Position numbers and translations under genes: made by a program. A stretch of 64,000 bases of DNA from Todiramphus chloris collaris. Lineage: Eukaryota; Chordata; Aves; Coraciiformes; Alcedinidae. The number at the start of each line of letters is the position of its first letter. Position 1 is the stretch's first letter. The notes under the pieces are model-generated. The model was not told the DNA's origin, did no database searches, and saw only the letters and a list, made by a program, of their open reading frames with translations. The DNA is taken from the NCBI GenBank assembly GCA_025345505.1, contig JANVCC010000011.1:13001928-13065927 (forward strand), given 5' to 3'. Below are positions 49,042 to 63,096 of this stretch, piece after piece.

Positions 49042-52000
49042 GGCAGTCAGCATGAGACATCTATGACAATGGTGGCAGCAGCCTGCCTTCCTCACCACTC
49101 TGTCTCTCCAGGCAACTGTGGAAGATCACTAATTTCAGGATCTCCTTTATTTTCCACACAATTCACTTTAGCAGCCTTGCTGTGTCCTATAGGGATACCA
49201 TTTAATAATAAGGACTATTATTAAACTAAGGGTATAATTATATATGTCTATTATTTTCAATGTTCATGTTGTGTATGCTTGTTATGGTAATCTCAGTGCT
49301 TTACACCTCACATACCTATGTGCCTCGTAGTGAAATATGAAATGGCTCATATTCTGATCTAGAATTAAAGAAGGGAAAAAAAAAAAGAACAATATTCACT
49401 CATTTTCAAAAAGGACAATTAATTTTATAGGTGGTATCCGTCTCATATAAGTATTTATGTTGAAAATTCCTAAGCCATTGAAAAAGATTTTCCCCTCTTT
49501 TAAAGAATGAGAAAGCAAATTGCCCATTTTTACCTTAAATTATAATTACCAAAAGCCAGTTTATCTACACTTTTAAAGCAACAATCTTATTGTGCTCACA
49601 TTTTTGGTTTCATGAAAAATGTCTCATTAATCACAGCAATATTGCACTAAATTCTGTAAATAATAATAATAAAAAAATCTTTAAATTTTCTGTACATATT
49701 TTTTAACAAGAACAAGTACATACTTTACTTTTTTCCAGAGTATGATTCCTTCCTATAATATAGATTTATCTTTCAGGTTTTTACTACGATAATTCTTTTT
49801 GCTTTGATTTTAAAGATGTTTGGAGAACTGTATTCCACACTGAAAATATATTATAATCTATTTGATTTGAATCAATTTCCTTATTGTTCTGAGGTCTGAC
49901 TTAGAAATTACCTGCTTCGCAAAATACAGGCTATGCACTTATTATTCTAGCTTGTAACTAATGAAAATATTCACATAAACAGTGTAATTGGTAGTTCTTG
50001 GTTTGTGGCTATGTAATTATACATTCTAAAAAGTCCTACAATATACAAAGGGATTTGTAGCCACTTATACCTTCAGACTGGTCAGATTAGCAGTTTATTC
50101 TTTTATATGTGGAATTTTAATTAAGGCATACCTGGTCCCTGTGACATACTTAATTAAGTGTGTGTTCAGACTTGGGAAAGATACATATTTTAACAGCATA
50201 GTATTAATTTAGTCATAGTGCACAACATAGGTCAAAAATATTTTCCAGCAGTGATTACTTTTAATTAAATGTTGGGTTTAATAATATTCTTTTTGTTACT
50301 TGTATTACCAAGACATTTGCAAGCATGGATTCTTTCTGCTTTTGCAGAGTTTCACTCAGGTCAAACAAAGTCCAGCTTGGATCTAAGAGAGAATATACAT
50401 GTCCCCACTGCAATATCAAATAAGTCTCCATGATGAACACCATAAAGTGAACAGACATCATTGGTCTTGCTGTTGCAGCATTAATTATTCAATTTCTCTA
50501 TGAATTTTTTAGTTTTAAATATTAAAATATTTTTTTCTATAATGTTAAAAATACGAAGACCCTATAACTTCACAGCTGGAATCAGAGCTAATCAGTAGGT
50601 TCTTGCCTCTGAAGCCTTTCCTCAGAGATACTTTTTATTATCTTTCTTCATTGATTAGTCCCCTTAAAGTCTCCTTGAAAACGACTCTTCCTGGAATAAG
50701 CACAATTTTAGATTCAGAGATTTGGTCATGCTCATAATCAAACTCTAGCAATATTAAATTTAGCGTAAATGATACAAGTGCCAGCTTACTCTTTTCCATC
50801 TGCTACCCATGACATTTTTCATCTTGAAAATTTTTAGGCAAAAAAAGGAATGTAATTTGTCTGTTTCACAGTTATACAGTAACTGACTCACAGTGTTGCT
50901 TGAAGGTTGTGGTTTGTTGACTAAGCTTTGTCTCTTTTGCTTTCTGACAGAATTATTCTTTATTAGCATAATTGAAAATCTTAAATGACTATTTAAAATA
51001 CATATATATTTTTAGTGCTGAAAAATCCACTGTGAAAATAAATAGTATAAAGGAATAATTCCTTGTAAATTATATAACCAGTCTTACAGGTACACTTGGA
51101 TTTGGATCTCATACCCACAGCCAGTCACCATATTTTGTGAAGAAAAAAAATGAAGTGGGGGAAGGAGGGGATGGGGACGATGACTTTGAAGGTTTTAACC
51201 TGCTTTAAGTGGTCTTTATTCTGTGTAAGATGAAATGTGCACCCTTTTTTCCCCAAAAACTCTTGACTTTAATTCTTTCTAGTTCTGCTGCTCTTTCTCA
51301 CTCAATACATTGGAATGCAGAAAGGTGCTGCAATAACAGGTACTAACTGAGAAAAGAGTTAAAGAACAGAGGGACATTTTACAAGCATTTAGAGCTTGAG
51401 AACAGACTCTGTTTGGTTTTTGCAGTTAATGACAGAGATGAACCATTTAGAATGCTACCAGACCCTCCTTGCTTCAGCTCATCCTAATAATTATCAGAGC
51501 TGATGCTCATTCCTTTTGTTCATCATGAATTTTATATCAACTCCAGAACATATTCAAATAGAAATTCTATTTAACATTGTTCCATACAAAAAGTAATAAA
51601 ATATAAAGCAAATAATAGACTCATTATGAAAACAGCATGTTCAATATACTAGCCTAGCATTTTTATAATACATAAAATCCTATAGGTTTAACAAATTCAT
51701 ATCTGAAGAGTGGGTTGGATTTTTTTTTTTTTTAATTAAAAATGAATGATCTTCTTTTATTGTGCAATCATTTTTGTATGGATAAAAACAAGGGTCTAAA
51801 TTAATCTCCCATGTGCATTTGAGTAATAATAATAAAAATATTATGTATAGATTTGATTAAAATATTTTTTCATTTAACTTGTTAATGAGTTATTTTAAGC
51901 TAGCCTTACATGAAGACATCAATGAGCAAAGCTTTATGTATTTTACTTGAAAATAAGTGCAAATGATGTCATGTACTGTACATTATGGGTTGAAATTATG

Positions 52001-55000
52001 AATTAGAAAAACAGCTTCAGCAACTTAGTGAAAGAATGGATGCAAAAATTAAAGGGAGACAGATTCCCAGCTCTATTTTGAACTTGCTGCTGCTGTCCTT
52101 CAAACCTTTCTACCTTTGTTATATTCTAAATTGAGGTGATCACATAGGCTGACTTCAATAATTGGAAATTATTCCCATCCACAGTCACTGAAGAGAGAGA
52201 AGCTTTTCTAGACAGTAATACAGAGAAGTAGACATAGTTGGGTGGTCAGTAATAATTTTATAATACAGTCTCTATGGGCTTCAGAAGGAGTAAACTTTCC
52301 TCTGCCTAAAATTAGATCTGATGAATAACTTGTTCCTTTTGGGTGATAGGTTTACATGCTTGTCATTCCGGATGAAGTCATAATTCATGCATAATGTACC
52401 TTCTATAACATTTTATCCTTAGCTGCTATCTATTTTTTCTGCCATTTATCAAAGAATCCTCCAGGACATGGTGCCTATTGCTGACTTTTCCAATTTTACT
52501 AATGCTTTTTATACAAGTACACCTTATTTTGCACTTGCCTTGCTATAACCTAGGTGTTCCTCTCTAACTGTTAGAGTACCTTCAGAAGAGAAGTGATCAG
52601 TTTCTTGTGGCTAAATTAAATTTTAGTACTTACAACCTTATTTTAATCATTGTTTTTCACTGTGTTTCATGACCATTGATGCCTCTAATTATCTCATACA
52701 ATGTTAACGAATGTGCAACATATGTATGACATGACATTTTTATGTTGCTATGAAACAGTGTAATTGATGGTGCAGTAATGACTACTTCTGGAGTCCCATA
52801 CTCCCTGTTGACAATATGGTGTTGGTAATAGTTATGGGGGTGTTTTAACATGTGGTAATCAGTAGAAATCTTCCTATTTCCTCATGAAAGTGAAGAATAC
52901 CACTTAAGTTAGATACTATGTAACAAGCACAGCTTGTTGCTGGGTATACTGTTTTCAAAATTGTTACATTTTTGCTTATTGCTATTGCTAGTGTTGTTAT
53001 TAGAGACCTCATGTATTTTTAAACTTCTATTAGACTTTTTTTTTTTTTTTTTCCCCCCTGCAGATTTTTATTTCAATTGTGGCTTTCTGTATAAGGTTAA
53101 AAAGTATGGTTAAAAATCCCCCCAAAACCACCTCCAACCAAATTCAGAGTTTTTATCAGTTGAGGAAAAAATCAGGGAAATGCCATTTCCTAGAGTGATG
53201 GGAGTTTATGTGTGTGAGTCAGTTACCCTTTCTTCATGACTCATATCAGAATATTGAAGTATACAACCATTACAACCATGGTGCTGCTTCCCATTGGCTC
53301 ATTTTATTGTGGTGAAGTTGTTAAGATGAGGTCCATTCTACAGAAAGAAACTGTAGAGAAAAATGTTTATCTCAGAACTCCAAGTGTTAGTGATGACTAA
53401 AGACATTAAAGACTTATAAACCCTTAGTTCAATAAGATGTTACAAAAATTAAATAAATCTGTTCTTAAGGCACCCAAGATGCTTGTTAAGCAACCTTTTA
53501 AAATGTAGTTAAATGACATTCAATGTTAATGTTTCTCATTACTGCTATGGAATCAGAAGACTTAATTTTACTTTTATGTTCCCCAAGAGTACGTTAAATC
53601 CAACAATATTGTCCTAACTGAACATTTATCATTTCCCTAGCTTTATTTTGAAAGCTTTAGATAATGTATGTGTACAGTGAAATCTTCCAAGATTGTAATT
53701 TAATAAACTAGTGTATAAAATGTACAAACACAATAGCATATGGACCTTGTGTTGCTTCCGTATTTAAAAACAATCTGTACACATCCTTAAAAACAGTCTC
53801 TACACTAGCAGAATATTTAGCTTTAAAATGGACGGCAACTTTCCATTGTTTTCATTGTCTTTCAACTGACTTAGTCAAATTCTTTACTCAGAGCTACTAA
53901 GTGAAATGATATTAGTAGGACATATGTTCAGTGAGAAATTTCAGATAATTCATATGTCTGACATTATTTCAATTGTTATCACAGGCAGGGCAGAAAATCT
54001 TTCTTTAAAGAGGAAGAAAGACTTCTCATATTCACTGCAGCATTACCTGCTTGGGTACAACATTAAGACAACAGCAGCCTCTGTAAGAAGTATCTGAGAT
54101 GCATTCCACTATATCAAAGATATACTTATTTTAAAGAGTATTAATGTCTTGAGTCTTTAAACAGTGAAAAAACAGTTCATATCAAACTTTAAGAAACAAG
54201 TTTGACTTGGAATTCTTTTACAAGTGTGAATCCAGAGAGAAATCTTTGTTTCTTTGAGATCAGTGTCAGTTTGCCTATTGACTTAACAGAGCAAATGTTT
54301 CATCTTTTGACTTTTTTGTTAAGAACAATCAGAACTCGCGTTCATTTAAAAAGATGAAACTAGATTTTTAAAAAATCCAACACTGCAAATCACCTTGATG
54401 TTTTATTCATTAGTCCGTAATGCAATTTATTTCAATTAATTAATCGATTTTTAAAAGGATGTTTAAAAACACCTTCATCCTGTTTTAGTAACATGAAAAA
54501 AAAAAAAGTTATGATTGCTACATAGTGACCATCTGAAACAGAATGAACAGTAGATGAAATCTGGTTTATCATTATAGAAGGGGAAAACCTGCCCATCTAT
54601 TTTTATATTACTCTAAAATAAAGGTTTTAATTTTATATCTGTCTGAAAGTATAGTTCTTCCTAATTTAGTCACTTGGTGAATAGTTTGATCCTGTTCTTA
54701 CTAGAATCAGTATGGATAAAACACCTACTGGATTACTGGAAAAAGTACAGGGCTAAAATAAGGCAGTCAAGAGAGCAATTTTTCTATTCTAGGTTACTTC
54801 ATCTGAAAAGTTTCAAAATGAAGGATATTTGAAAAGGAATAGGAAATAATAAATTAAAATTATATTATGATTTAACTTCTGATGTGAGAGCTTAATATAG
54901 GAAAACAATTTCACCAACTTATTTTTTTTCTGGTGGAAGTTAATAACACATAGTAATTGTTTGAGTATGAGAAAGAAATTGGAACTAGCAATGACATTTT

Positions 55001-56499
55001 TCATGTCTTTAATACAGGCTTTCCTTTCACTCTGGAGTATTACATTCACCTCCAGAACTGAATTAATTTTAAAATATCACATAGAGCTTTACAGAATCAA
55101 GTTTGAGGAGTGATATAAATCAATGAATTTCCTCCATATTCTTAAAATGAACCGGAGAAGGATGAACTAGAATAGAAAGATGCCTGTGAATTTCCTCCTA
55201 TTCTAAATCATCCTGTGTCTTCTCACTGCATCCTTCCAATGTTAAACAAGATGATGACAGTTTTCTATAGATACAGGATATGACAATAAACATTTTCAGT
55301 CTTTAATAGGATTCTTATGGAGTCAACAATCCCACAGCATAATTCTACTCAAGTTGTGGGAGGCTTATTTGTGATGAGTATATAATCTGTTGTGTGTTTT
55401 TTGTCTAGATGTAAGGTTCCTCTCCCCTAATACTTACACACATCTGCATATGAGCAAGTTGCTATTTATTGCACTTCTGAGGTATGCCTTCTCTACTCCT
55501 AGTGTGTGAAACATCAGATGAGTTGTGTTATACAAAATCCCACTTCTATCTCTTGATTATCAAGGAAGCCTTAGGTGACAAACTCATATGTAAACTTATA
55601 AGCATCTACATTACATGACTACTACTTTAATGTTTCACAGTTCTTACATTTATAATCTTTGGAAGTGGTAAGCTGACTCTACATAATATTTTGTGGTTTT
55701 TTTTTTTTTAACAAGTGAAAAAATAATTAGGGTTTTTTGAAACAGACAAGAACAAATCCATAGTAGAAACATTATTTGTTGTTTAGACTGTACATTTAGA
55801 GATGTACAGCTGAAAAAATAGGCAAGCTTTTGGGTCTACAAGGCTGTCTTCAGATCTCAGGGGTTTAATATACCTGCTGGTCTAATATATATTGCTTCTA
55901 TCTTGTTTTGTCTAAGCCATCATGTCTACAACATTACTATTATTGTTTTTCATGGTGTTCTTCTTAGGATGGAATCACATCATGCATTTCTTTAACCTAT
56001 CTGCATTGTTCAAAGTATAGGGTTTTTATTAAAATTTTACTCCTTTGATTAGTTTTGGCAGCTAGAATAAACTGTGCTTCACATATAACACAGTGTGTAC
56101 CCTTTTCTGTTCTGTTTTCTTTGAAAGTGATGATTGTGGTTACGAGACAACTGAAAGCTTTACTTTTATATTTTACTATTTGGAATGCAACTCAAACTAA
56201 ACAAAGAAAATTGAATCCTCTCTGAAAACAAAGGTTTTAGTTTGAGAGCTGCAGTAAACAGAATACATGTTTTATTAGCAAGTACGTAGGTTATGATGTT
56301 AAAGTGTAGAGATGGTAAATTTATTTTGAACTACTACTTCTGCTCACTACGTATATGTGTCTTCTAGCAATGCATTTTGCATGTTGATATATACTGACAT
56401 TAATGCACGGGTGGATAAAAAAAATGAGGAGAGATCTGTTTTTTGTTTTGTTGTCATATAGCTTTGTCAGAAAACCTTGTCTCTTCCACACACAGCACT

Positions 56500-57010
56500 G
56501 AAGGCAGGTGTTACTTGCCATTAAAACCTCCTGCTTCCTCTGCAGTTTTGTGCCTGGTGCTAGAGCCCAAGTATCAACTGGGTCCCATGCTGGACCTGTC
56601 TTAACATACCACCCCACCTGAATCTGTTTGTGATTTCAATGACAAAACCAGACACCTCTCACTTTGCTAAACCTGTCCTTTGAAAAGACAAACAATGAAT
56701 TTTGGGGATCGGCTTTGCCTCAAAAATGTGCTGCATTTTTGCACCTCTGAAGGGGCCACCCTGCTTCCCCACAAACACAGCTGTGGTTTTTCCTGCCCTC
56801 CTAAAAATCAATGATCTGCTCATCCTACCCTGTGCAAATATTGGACAGCAGAAGCAGACAAGGCAAGGGTTGGTAAGAAGATAGCACAAAAATGACCCAA
56901 TGTAGATGGAGACTGCAATGACCATTGCTTCTGCAGGGATGAAGAGATCTCCTACCCACCCCCATCTGAGAAAAAGAGAAGCCACAGCCTCTGGCTGAGC
57001 AGCCACCTCT
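56500..57010. other. GC-richer patch in intron, unidentified
   Basis: Locally richer in C and G than its surroundings, with a 115-codon minus-strand frame (56659-57006) that starts at GTG rather than ATG and contains one hydrophobic stretch (VIAVSIYIGSFLCYLL). No family or transposon recognised. It could be an old repeat or a conserved noncoding region. Confidence 0.3.
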
Positions 57011-60000
57011 GCATGAACTGGCAGTAGGTTGCTAAAATCTTGTTTTGATTTTTCAGGTGTTGTGTTCCTTCAAAACATTTCCTTCAGTTTTTCAAAATGT
57101 TTGAGCTAGCATTCAGAATTTTAAAAGTCACTTGTGAGTAACTTGATAAAGGGCAAAAAATGCATTGTGAAAAGTTAATTTAAATCAAAATAGGCTTCTT
57201 CTTTTGTATGGGTTGCATACGCTTTTTAAAAAATATAAAATCTAGACTTTTATAAGCAAAATCAGGGTTTTTTGAGGAGCTATTCTAACACCTTCAGGAA
57301 AAGAAGAAAAATAAATTTAGGTCAACTGTTTGTCAGTTTTTGTTTGCTAGCACTATCTAGACTTTTTGGAATGACAGTTTCTTAGGAATGGGAAGGCAGG
57401 AACAAAGATTAAGGAAGAAAAGTTACTTGCAAACTGTGGATAATGTGACATTTACTGGAAATTATGTGATCATAACAGGCAAAACATTTATGTTTCTCTA
57501 CTCTTGTGCACAAATCAAAATCTGTACACTTAACAGGAAATAGTCCTATGCAGCTACTGTTCTGACAAAGACAGGCTCAAAAGACTGTAGGGAGAAAAAT
57601 ATTTGAAAGTTCTGTATTGGTTTCTTAAATGTCAAGGACATTTCAAAATATTTTTGCATGTGCTCTGTAAAGTCTTATTTGAATATATTATAAATGCTAG
57701 TTGACAGATTACATCTCATATTTTCAAAAGATAAATTCTGTACTGTTCTGGTATAGGTATCTTCTTGTCTATGTGGTTCATGAACATCCTTGTGATCTGC
57801 CATAGTAGATTTGATACATAAAGCTGAGGGAACAGTGATCTATAAACTCCACTTAGAAAAATATACAGGTATATAAGCCTGCTATAGCTTGGACAGAATG
57901 CATAAAGCACTGACTTTATGATGTGCTTTATGTAAATTGAAAGAAAATATTATCTTTAGGTACAAGTTCAGGGTCCTGTTATTACTTAACAGTTCCGTAA
58001 GAAACATGATAATTCCTTTTAGCTGCCATTGTTACTTGTTTTTTTCTGACCTGTCTTTTTAAAAGAACAGTTCTGAAAAAAGTTACTTAATTCAGCAAAT
58101 TAAAAACAAATCCAAACAATATAAATGATGCATTTAGGCCTTACAGGACAAATTATAAGACATGCATGACTTGAAAATTTTGATTCCATTTCTGAATGTA
58201 TGGCAAAGTAACTCTTCCCAAAAAGCATGCCAGCTGACCTAGTTTCCTTATTAAACTGAGTGCTTCATATTATCAAAGGTCAGAAAACTTAAATTAACAT
58301 AATTAAATATACTATACTGAATCTATAGAGAAATGATGAATATACTCTTGGGACTTTAAAAGGATTTTGTGAGCAGAAAGGAGACTTTTTAATAAGTAAA
58401 TTGTCACAGAATGAATAGCTACATGTGTAGAAGGTCCTTATAGCTCCTTCTTATATACATTATGGAAGAGTAAATGAATTGAGTAGAGTACAGAATTCAA
58501 GAACTGAATTGGAAGGGGTCTTAATTCTTGTTTGTTTATGTCAATTGATAGCATTTGGTTAAAATAACTGATACACTGTTAATTTTTTAAGATAAGGATT
58601 GTTTGTTTAACATGCATAGCAAAAGGAAATTTTGTTAGAGGGCCTTCAGTATTATTGGCATGATAGGATGGGAAAAAGTTACTTTCTGATCTTTCAGACA
58701 TTAAAAGAGAAGCTAGGGCAGTGCTGGAGTAGGTTTATCATAGAACTGAAAGACTGAAGTGGGTTTGCATTGACACTGTTTGTCTTTCCCTGCTTTATTG
58801 TAGTCTGTACAGGATTTTGAAAACAAAAATAAAATCATTTTCACTACAGTGGTGGGTTGTTATATTAAAAGATTTGAAAGAGCCTGAAAAGTGCATCTAG
58901 AGCTAAGAGACATATGATGATTTTTTTATTTATTCACATATAAAGCATAGTCATATGACTGTTTTAAAATAAATCAGTTTTATTTGTTGTACTTAAAAAT
59001 ATTTAAGTGTTTGTAATTAAACACATATGAATACCCATTCACTAAATCTGAATAGAGCTCAGTGATTACTAGTTAACAGAAAACATTCCAAGTTTAAACA
59101 GATCCTCTTTTCCTTCTTCAAAATCTTTACTAACTTTTTTATCTGAGTAGAGGAGGGGAGGGGAGAATAAGATGCTTGTGTGCTTGTTTACTTTTGTAGA
59201 GAGAAAACAACCCATATATTTTTAGCAGCATTTAGCTGTATTTAACCTTTACCAAATTTGAGTAACCCTTCTTTGAAGAAATATCTAGGACTTTCTTCCC
59301 TGGAAGGAAAACACTTTTAACAGGAGAAAGATAATTTTAAAATCTTGCTTAGAATATATTATTAGAAAGCTCTTCTATTAGATAGAAGCAGATTTTCATG
59401 CCCATAATGATGCACCAACTTTTTTTCATAAATAAGATGGCTGTTTTGCTGGGGAAAACATTGTTGTGAATTCAAAACAAGACTGTAGTATAAGAGTGGA
59501 TAAACTGAGTATTTTTCTGAGACAAACATATCTTTACTTGTACCACAGAATGAGAGCTTGGTAAAATTTTTAAAATACACCCTGAAAGATTTAGTGAGTG
59601 TGGGAGAAAAAGAATATGGGAAGACAGAAGCATTAAGAAGCTTCCATGAGCAGAGATGAGAAAAACACAGAGAAACAGTGGGTTTTTTTCTCAAGAAGGC
59701 CTACTGTAGATGTTGTTTTCCCTACTGTGGGAATCAATGCCATTTTTCACAAGACATTATTGACACTGACCACTGACTGTAGTGAGATAGTCAGAAGGCA
59801 GGATTATATATAAGTGAATACAGTTGTGTCAGCCTAGTAAATGTTTGCTGTAATTTGACAGCTTCTAAAACCCATTGTTGTTTTCAACAGTCCATGGTAA
59901 AATGAAGCTCTTCAAAAGTACTATAGTTGTTGACATTCTGTTGAAGAAAACCATATAAGTGGAATGAATATCCTTAGATTTCTTTTTACCCTGTACAACA

Positions 60001-60403
60001 AATTTAGAAAATAAATACTAGAAAGAAAGATAACAAGAGGGCAAACCACTGTGAAAAGTAATTAAAGATATAAATACTTAGGAAGGATAAAACACTGCTA
60101 CAGCTGCAGTAAAGATTATTTGGAATTCTTTAAACTATTAAATGGATTTTGGTTTTTAATGTTCTATGAGATATTGTTATGATTATCAGAGATATCACAC
60201 TGAATTTTGTTTCTAATTTCTGTTTGGGGGAAAAAAAAAGGTTACTTAAGGCTTTTAATTTATTATTTATATACCAACAGGCTCTATGACAACTATTTTA
60301 CAAGATTTGCTCAGTTGAAATTATGAATAGTTAGATTTTGAGTGAAGTTCAAATGTCACAGTTATATAGATATTTTTATTTCCTTATATATTTCTGCATT
60401 CAG

Positions 60404-60452
60404 CTGATGAAGAATGTACCCTACCTGAATTTCACTGGAATAACATGTTCAT
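60404..60452 (+). other. Exon-like microsegment in the IL1RAPL1 intron
   Basis: A strong acceptor (tatatttctgcattcag, ending 60403) is followed after 49 bases by a consensus donor (gtaagt, 60453-60458). Joined to the phase-1 end of the exon at 45062 it would read through without a stop as ADEECTLPEFHWNNMF. It does not resemble the expected next IL1RAPL1 exon, and 49 bases is not a multiple of three, so inclusion would shift the downstream frame. It is either a cryptic exon, a poison exon or chance. Confidence 0.25.
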
Positions 60453-60556
60453 GTAAGTTCACTTTCCCAAGGTTTGTATAGATTGATCCAATGAAAACAT
60501 CAACTAAAAGCAGAGATAGGCATCATTTACTTATTTAATAAATAATGTGGGTTTCT

Positions 60557-60572
60557 CCCCCCCCCCCACCCC
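60557..60572. repeat. C-rich run
   Basis: Fifteen C residues interrupted by one A. Confidence 0.88.
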
Positions 60573-62667
60573 GAGTAGTTTCCACAATCATTTTAGAATT
60601 TATATGAAATCCATTGAAGAGTTTTACCTTTACCTGTCAGCTTTATCTTTACCTGTCATCATGAAATATTTCAACTGCATTATGCAGTCTTTTCCTGTTT
60701 AAAAAGCTTCATAATCGTTGTTGTCATTCTAAGTAACAAGTGAGAGGCTCTGAATTGCCCTTGAAACTATTGCCATGTAATGTACTGCATCATTTTAGTT
60801 TACTTGCTTAGTTGCTTTTAATCTAGAAACGGCGTTATAGCAAAGCAACATGAATATGTTGAATATAAGCCTATTTTTCTCCTGGTTATGTTGGCACCCT
60901 ATACAGACTTTTGAGAAATACCTGTGCATCCTGTGCACAAATGTTAAATAAGATTGAAATGTAAATGCATAAAGAATATCAGAATAGGATTTTTAAACAT
61001 GAAATTATTGTTCAAAATGGCTTTATTATAAAAATAACCTTTCATAGCCTGTAAACCCTTCTCTATCCTCCCCCTGCTGCACTGGAAAAAAAAGCTCAAT
61101 ACTTTAGCTAGGCAAAATAAAAAATAGGGGTTCTTTTGTCTTTTAAAAATAACGTGGGATTTTTACATCCAGATATCATATTGGTTTAAAAGAACCTTGA
61201 CTTTCGAACTTCACACCATGTGTCTGGTACTCCACTCAGGCATTGTTATAGGGGTTAGATCAGAAGTTTCAAAAATCGTAAAAGTGACTGAAGCAGCTTG
61301 ATAACTAGACAAGCACTTAGAATTTTTCTGTAAGAAAGTGAACACTTACATTATAAATCAGGCTCTTAAGCATTGCTTACTAATGCCTTGTTTTCTTTCA
61401 ATGAGATTTATTTCTGCCTAACACCACAGGAAAAAAATAGTTAAAATTATTTAGATTTCTTTTTTTTTTTTTTTTTTCCCCAGAATAATGAATCTAGTCT
61501 TAATGGTCAATGAAATACAAATGCAGAAGTAAATGGCAAAAAATAAAATGAAGAACCTAAACTGTGTGAAAATGAGGAAATTTGAGAAAAGGTCATACTC
61601 TAGAGATGGCAGATACTGCAGAAAATGAAGCCTAAAAAATATCAGTAATACTACTGGTGATTAATTATTAGCATGTGCTTCTTGAAAGATCACACTGTTC
61701 ACAAAGTCTTTTTTCAGAGTTACATAATTCTGGTACTTGCACAGTGATTCCATCAAATGGTGACTTTAGTGACACTGCTAGAATTGGTGAAGTGTCACTC
61801 CTGTCTGGCAGTCATTCTTGGAAAACTGTCTTTTTTCTTACCAAAAAAACAAATAAACAACATGTTCTAAGCAGCTGCAGTAATACTGTATTACAAGATC
61901 AGTAGTAGGCAGGAGCTTTCTGAATACGTCTAGACAGTTTCAGCTTTGGACATACTTGTAAAAAGTTTCTTTCACTACTGATGAATTTGAAGACTCAAAA
62001 CAATCTCTTAATCTTTTAGTCATCTTTAGCAATTTGATAAGGAGAGGGAGAAAAAATCAATACATTTCTGTATATAAATTAACAGACTTGTCTCATTGCT
62101 ATTCCTGTCTGACAAATGTCTACATCACAGAAAATGCCATTATGGTCAGCAATAATTGGCATCCTCAGTGGTATTCTCAGCAGAGAAGATGAGACCTGAA
62201 CAGTTTTAGAGGGTATGCTACCAGCCTCACTCTTAGGCAAAGTTCCAAATGTATATTAGCTAGGGAAGGGTGGTGAAACCTTATCTCCTGCTCTGGCTTG
62301 TAGATAAATAAAAGATTTTGGTTCATGATGTTGTGATTGTTTGCTGTCTAGGACAAATAACTTCATTTAAAAGTAAATGGGCTCTATCCTGTTTCTAACC
62401 TGTTTTTTTTTTTTTTTAGTAGTATGCCTGTGGCTTTATAGAAATGGAAAAATACTCCTGAATGTCAAATCGAAATATTCATTACAATGTTACCTGGGTT
62501 CAAATTCTTTTTTTCACACAGAAGAAAATAGTTTTGGTCTTCCCTTATGTCACTACAAGATCCGTTTACCCCAGATGTATTTTGTAGAAACATAGTTCAG
62601 AAGAATACAGTAGGTATTAGTTTGTGCACTAACTCTTGACAACAGCCTGAAGATCAGTCTTCATTAT

Positions 62668-63096
62668 TGTCCTGGTTTCACCAGGACATAATCATAGGCC
62701 TGCCATGAGCAGCAGGCCATTAGCAGTTTCAAGTCAGCTAGGGCAGCTGGCCCAACCTGGCTAACAGGTGTACCCCATCCCGTAAACACTTTATAAATGG
62801 CAGTTAACTGATGATGGATGGCCTCTTTCTTGAGCAATTTCTTTATCCTTCCCTTCCTTCTCCTTCAGATTGCTTTCCTATTTATTGTGACCACTATACA
62901 TTTGCTGTGCTGAGTCTAACTTTGTATACTTTATATTGACAATAGTATTAATTTGGCTGTTCCATTAAATCCTGTTTTCATTTCAACCCATGGGTCTTCA
63001 TTCCTTTTCTCAGTTCCCCTTTTCTGCTAGGAAGGGGCCATTGAGTGATAGAGCAACTGCTATAGGTTAGCCTTGGCTACAGGCTAAACATAGACA
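62668..63096 (+). mobile_element. Solo LTR, same broad family as 891-1703
   Basis: Starts TGTCCTGGTTTC and ends GGCTAAACATAGACA, the plus-sense termini of the common neoavian LTR group also represented at 891-1703 and 5911-6400. Inside are gggcagctggcccaacctgg and gtaccccatcccgtaaacac (the conserved pre-TATA region), then ctttataaatgg (TATA-like) and ccattaaatcctg (ATTAAA poly(A)-like). No matching target duplication is evident, and no internal retroviral region is attached. About 429 bases; old and diverged. Confidence 0.72.

Larger units (their letters stand above)
45063..62667. other. IL1RAPL1: Large IL1RAPL1 intron downstream of the Ig2 exon
   Basis: Begins with the donor gtaatt. I recognise no transposon over 17.6 kb, in contrast to the left half of the window. 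It holds scattered T/A tracts, a C-rich run (60557-60572), a GC-richer patch at 56500-57010 and an exon-like microsegment (60404-60452). The next IL1RAPL1 exon (expected to start PLTDKPPKLL) was not found here. Confidence 0.7.

Noticed and set aside
61441-61490. Strong acceptor-like tract (long T run then ccccag)
   Set aside because: The sequence that follows meets stops quickly in the phase required by the 45062 donor, and no donor or family sequence follows.
62377-62595. Open frame after a T-tract acceptor-like site (ends MYFVET)
   Set aside because: There is no donor, no poly(A) signal nearby and no Ig or IL-1 receptor signature; the acceptor is only a T run followed by AG.
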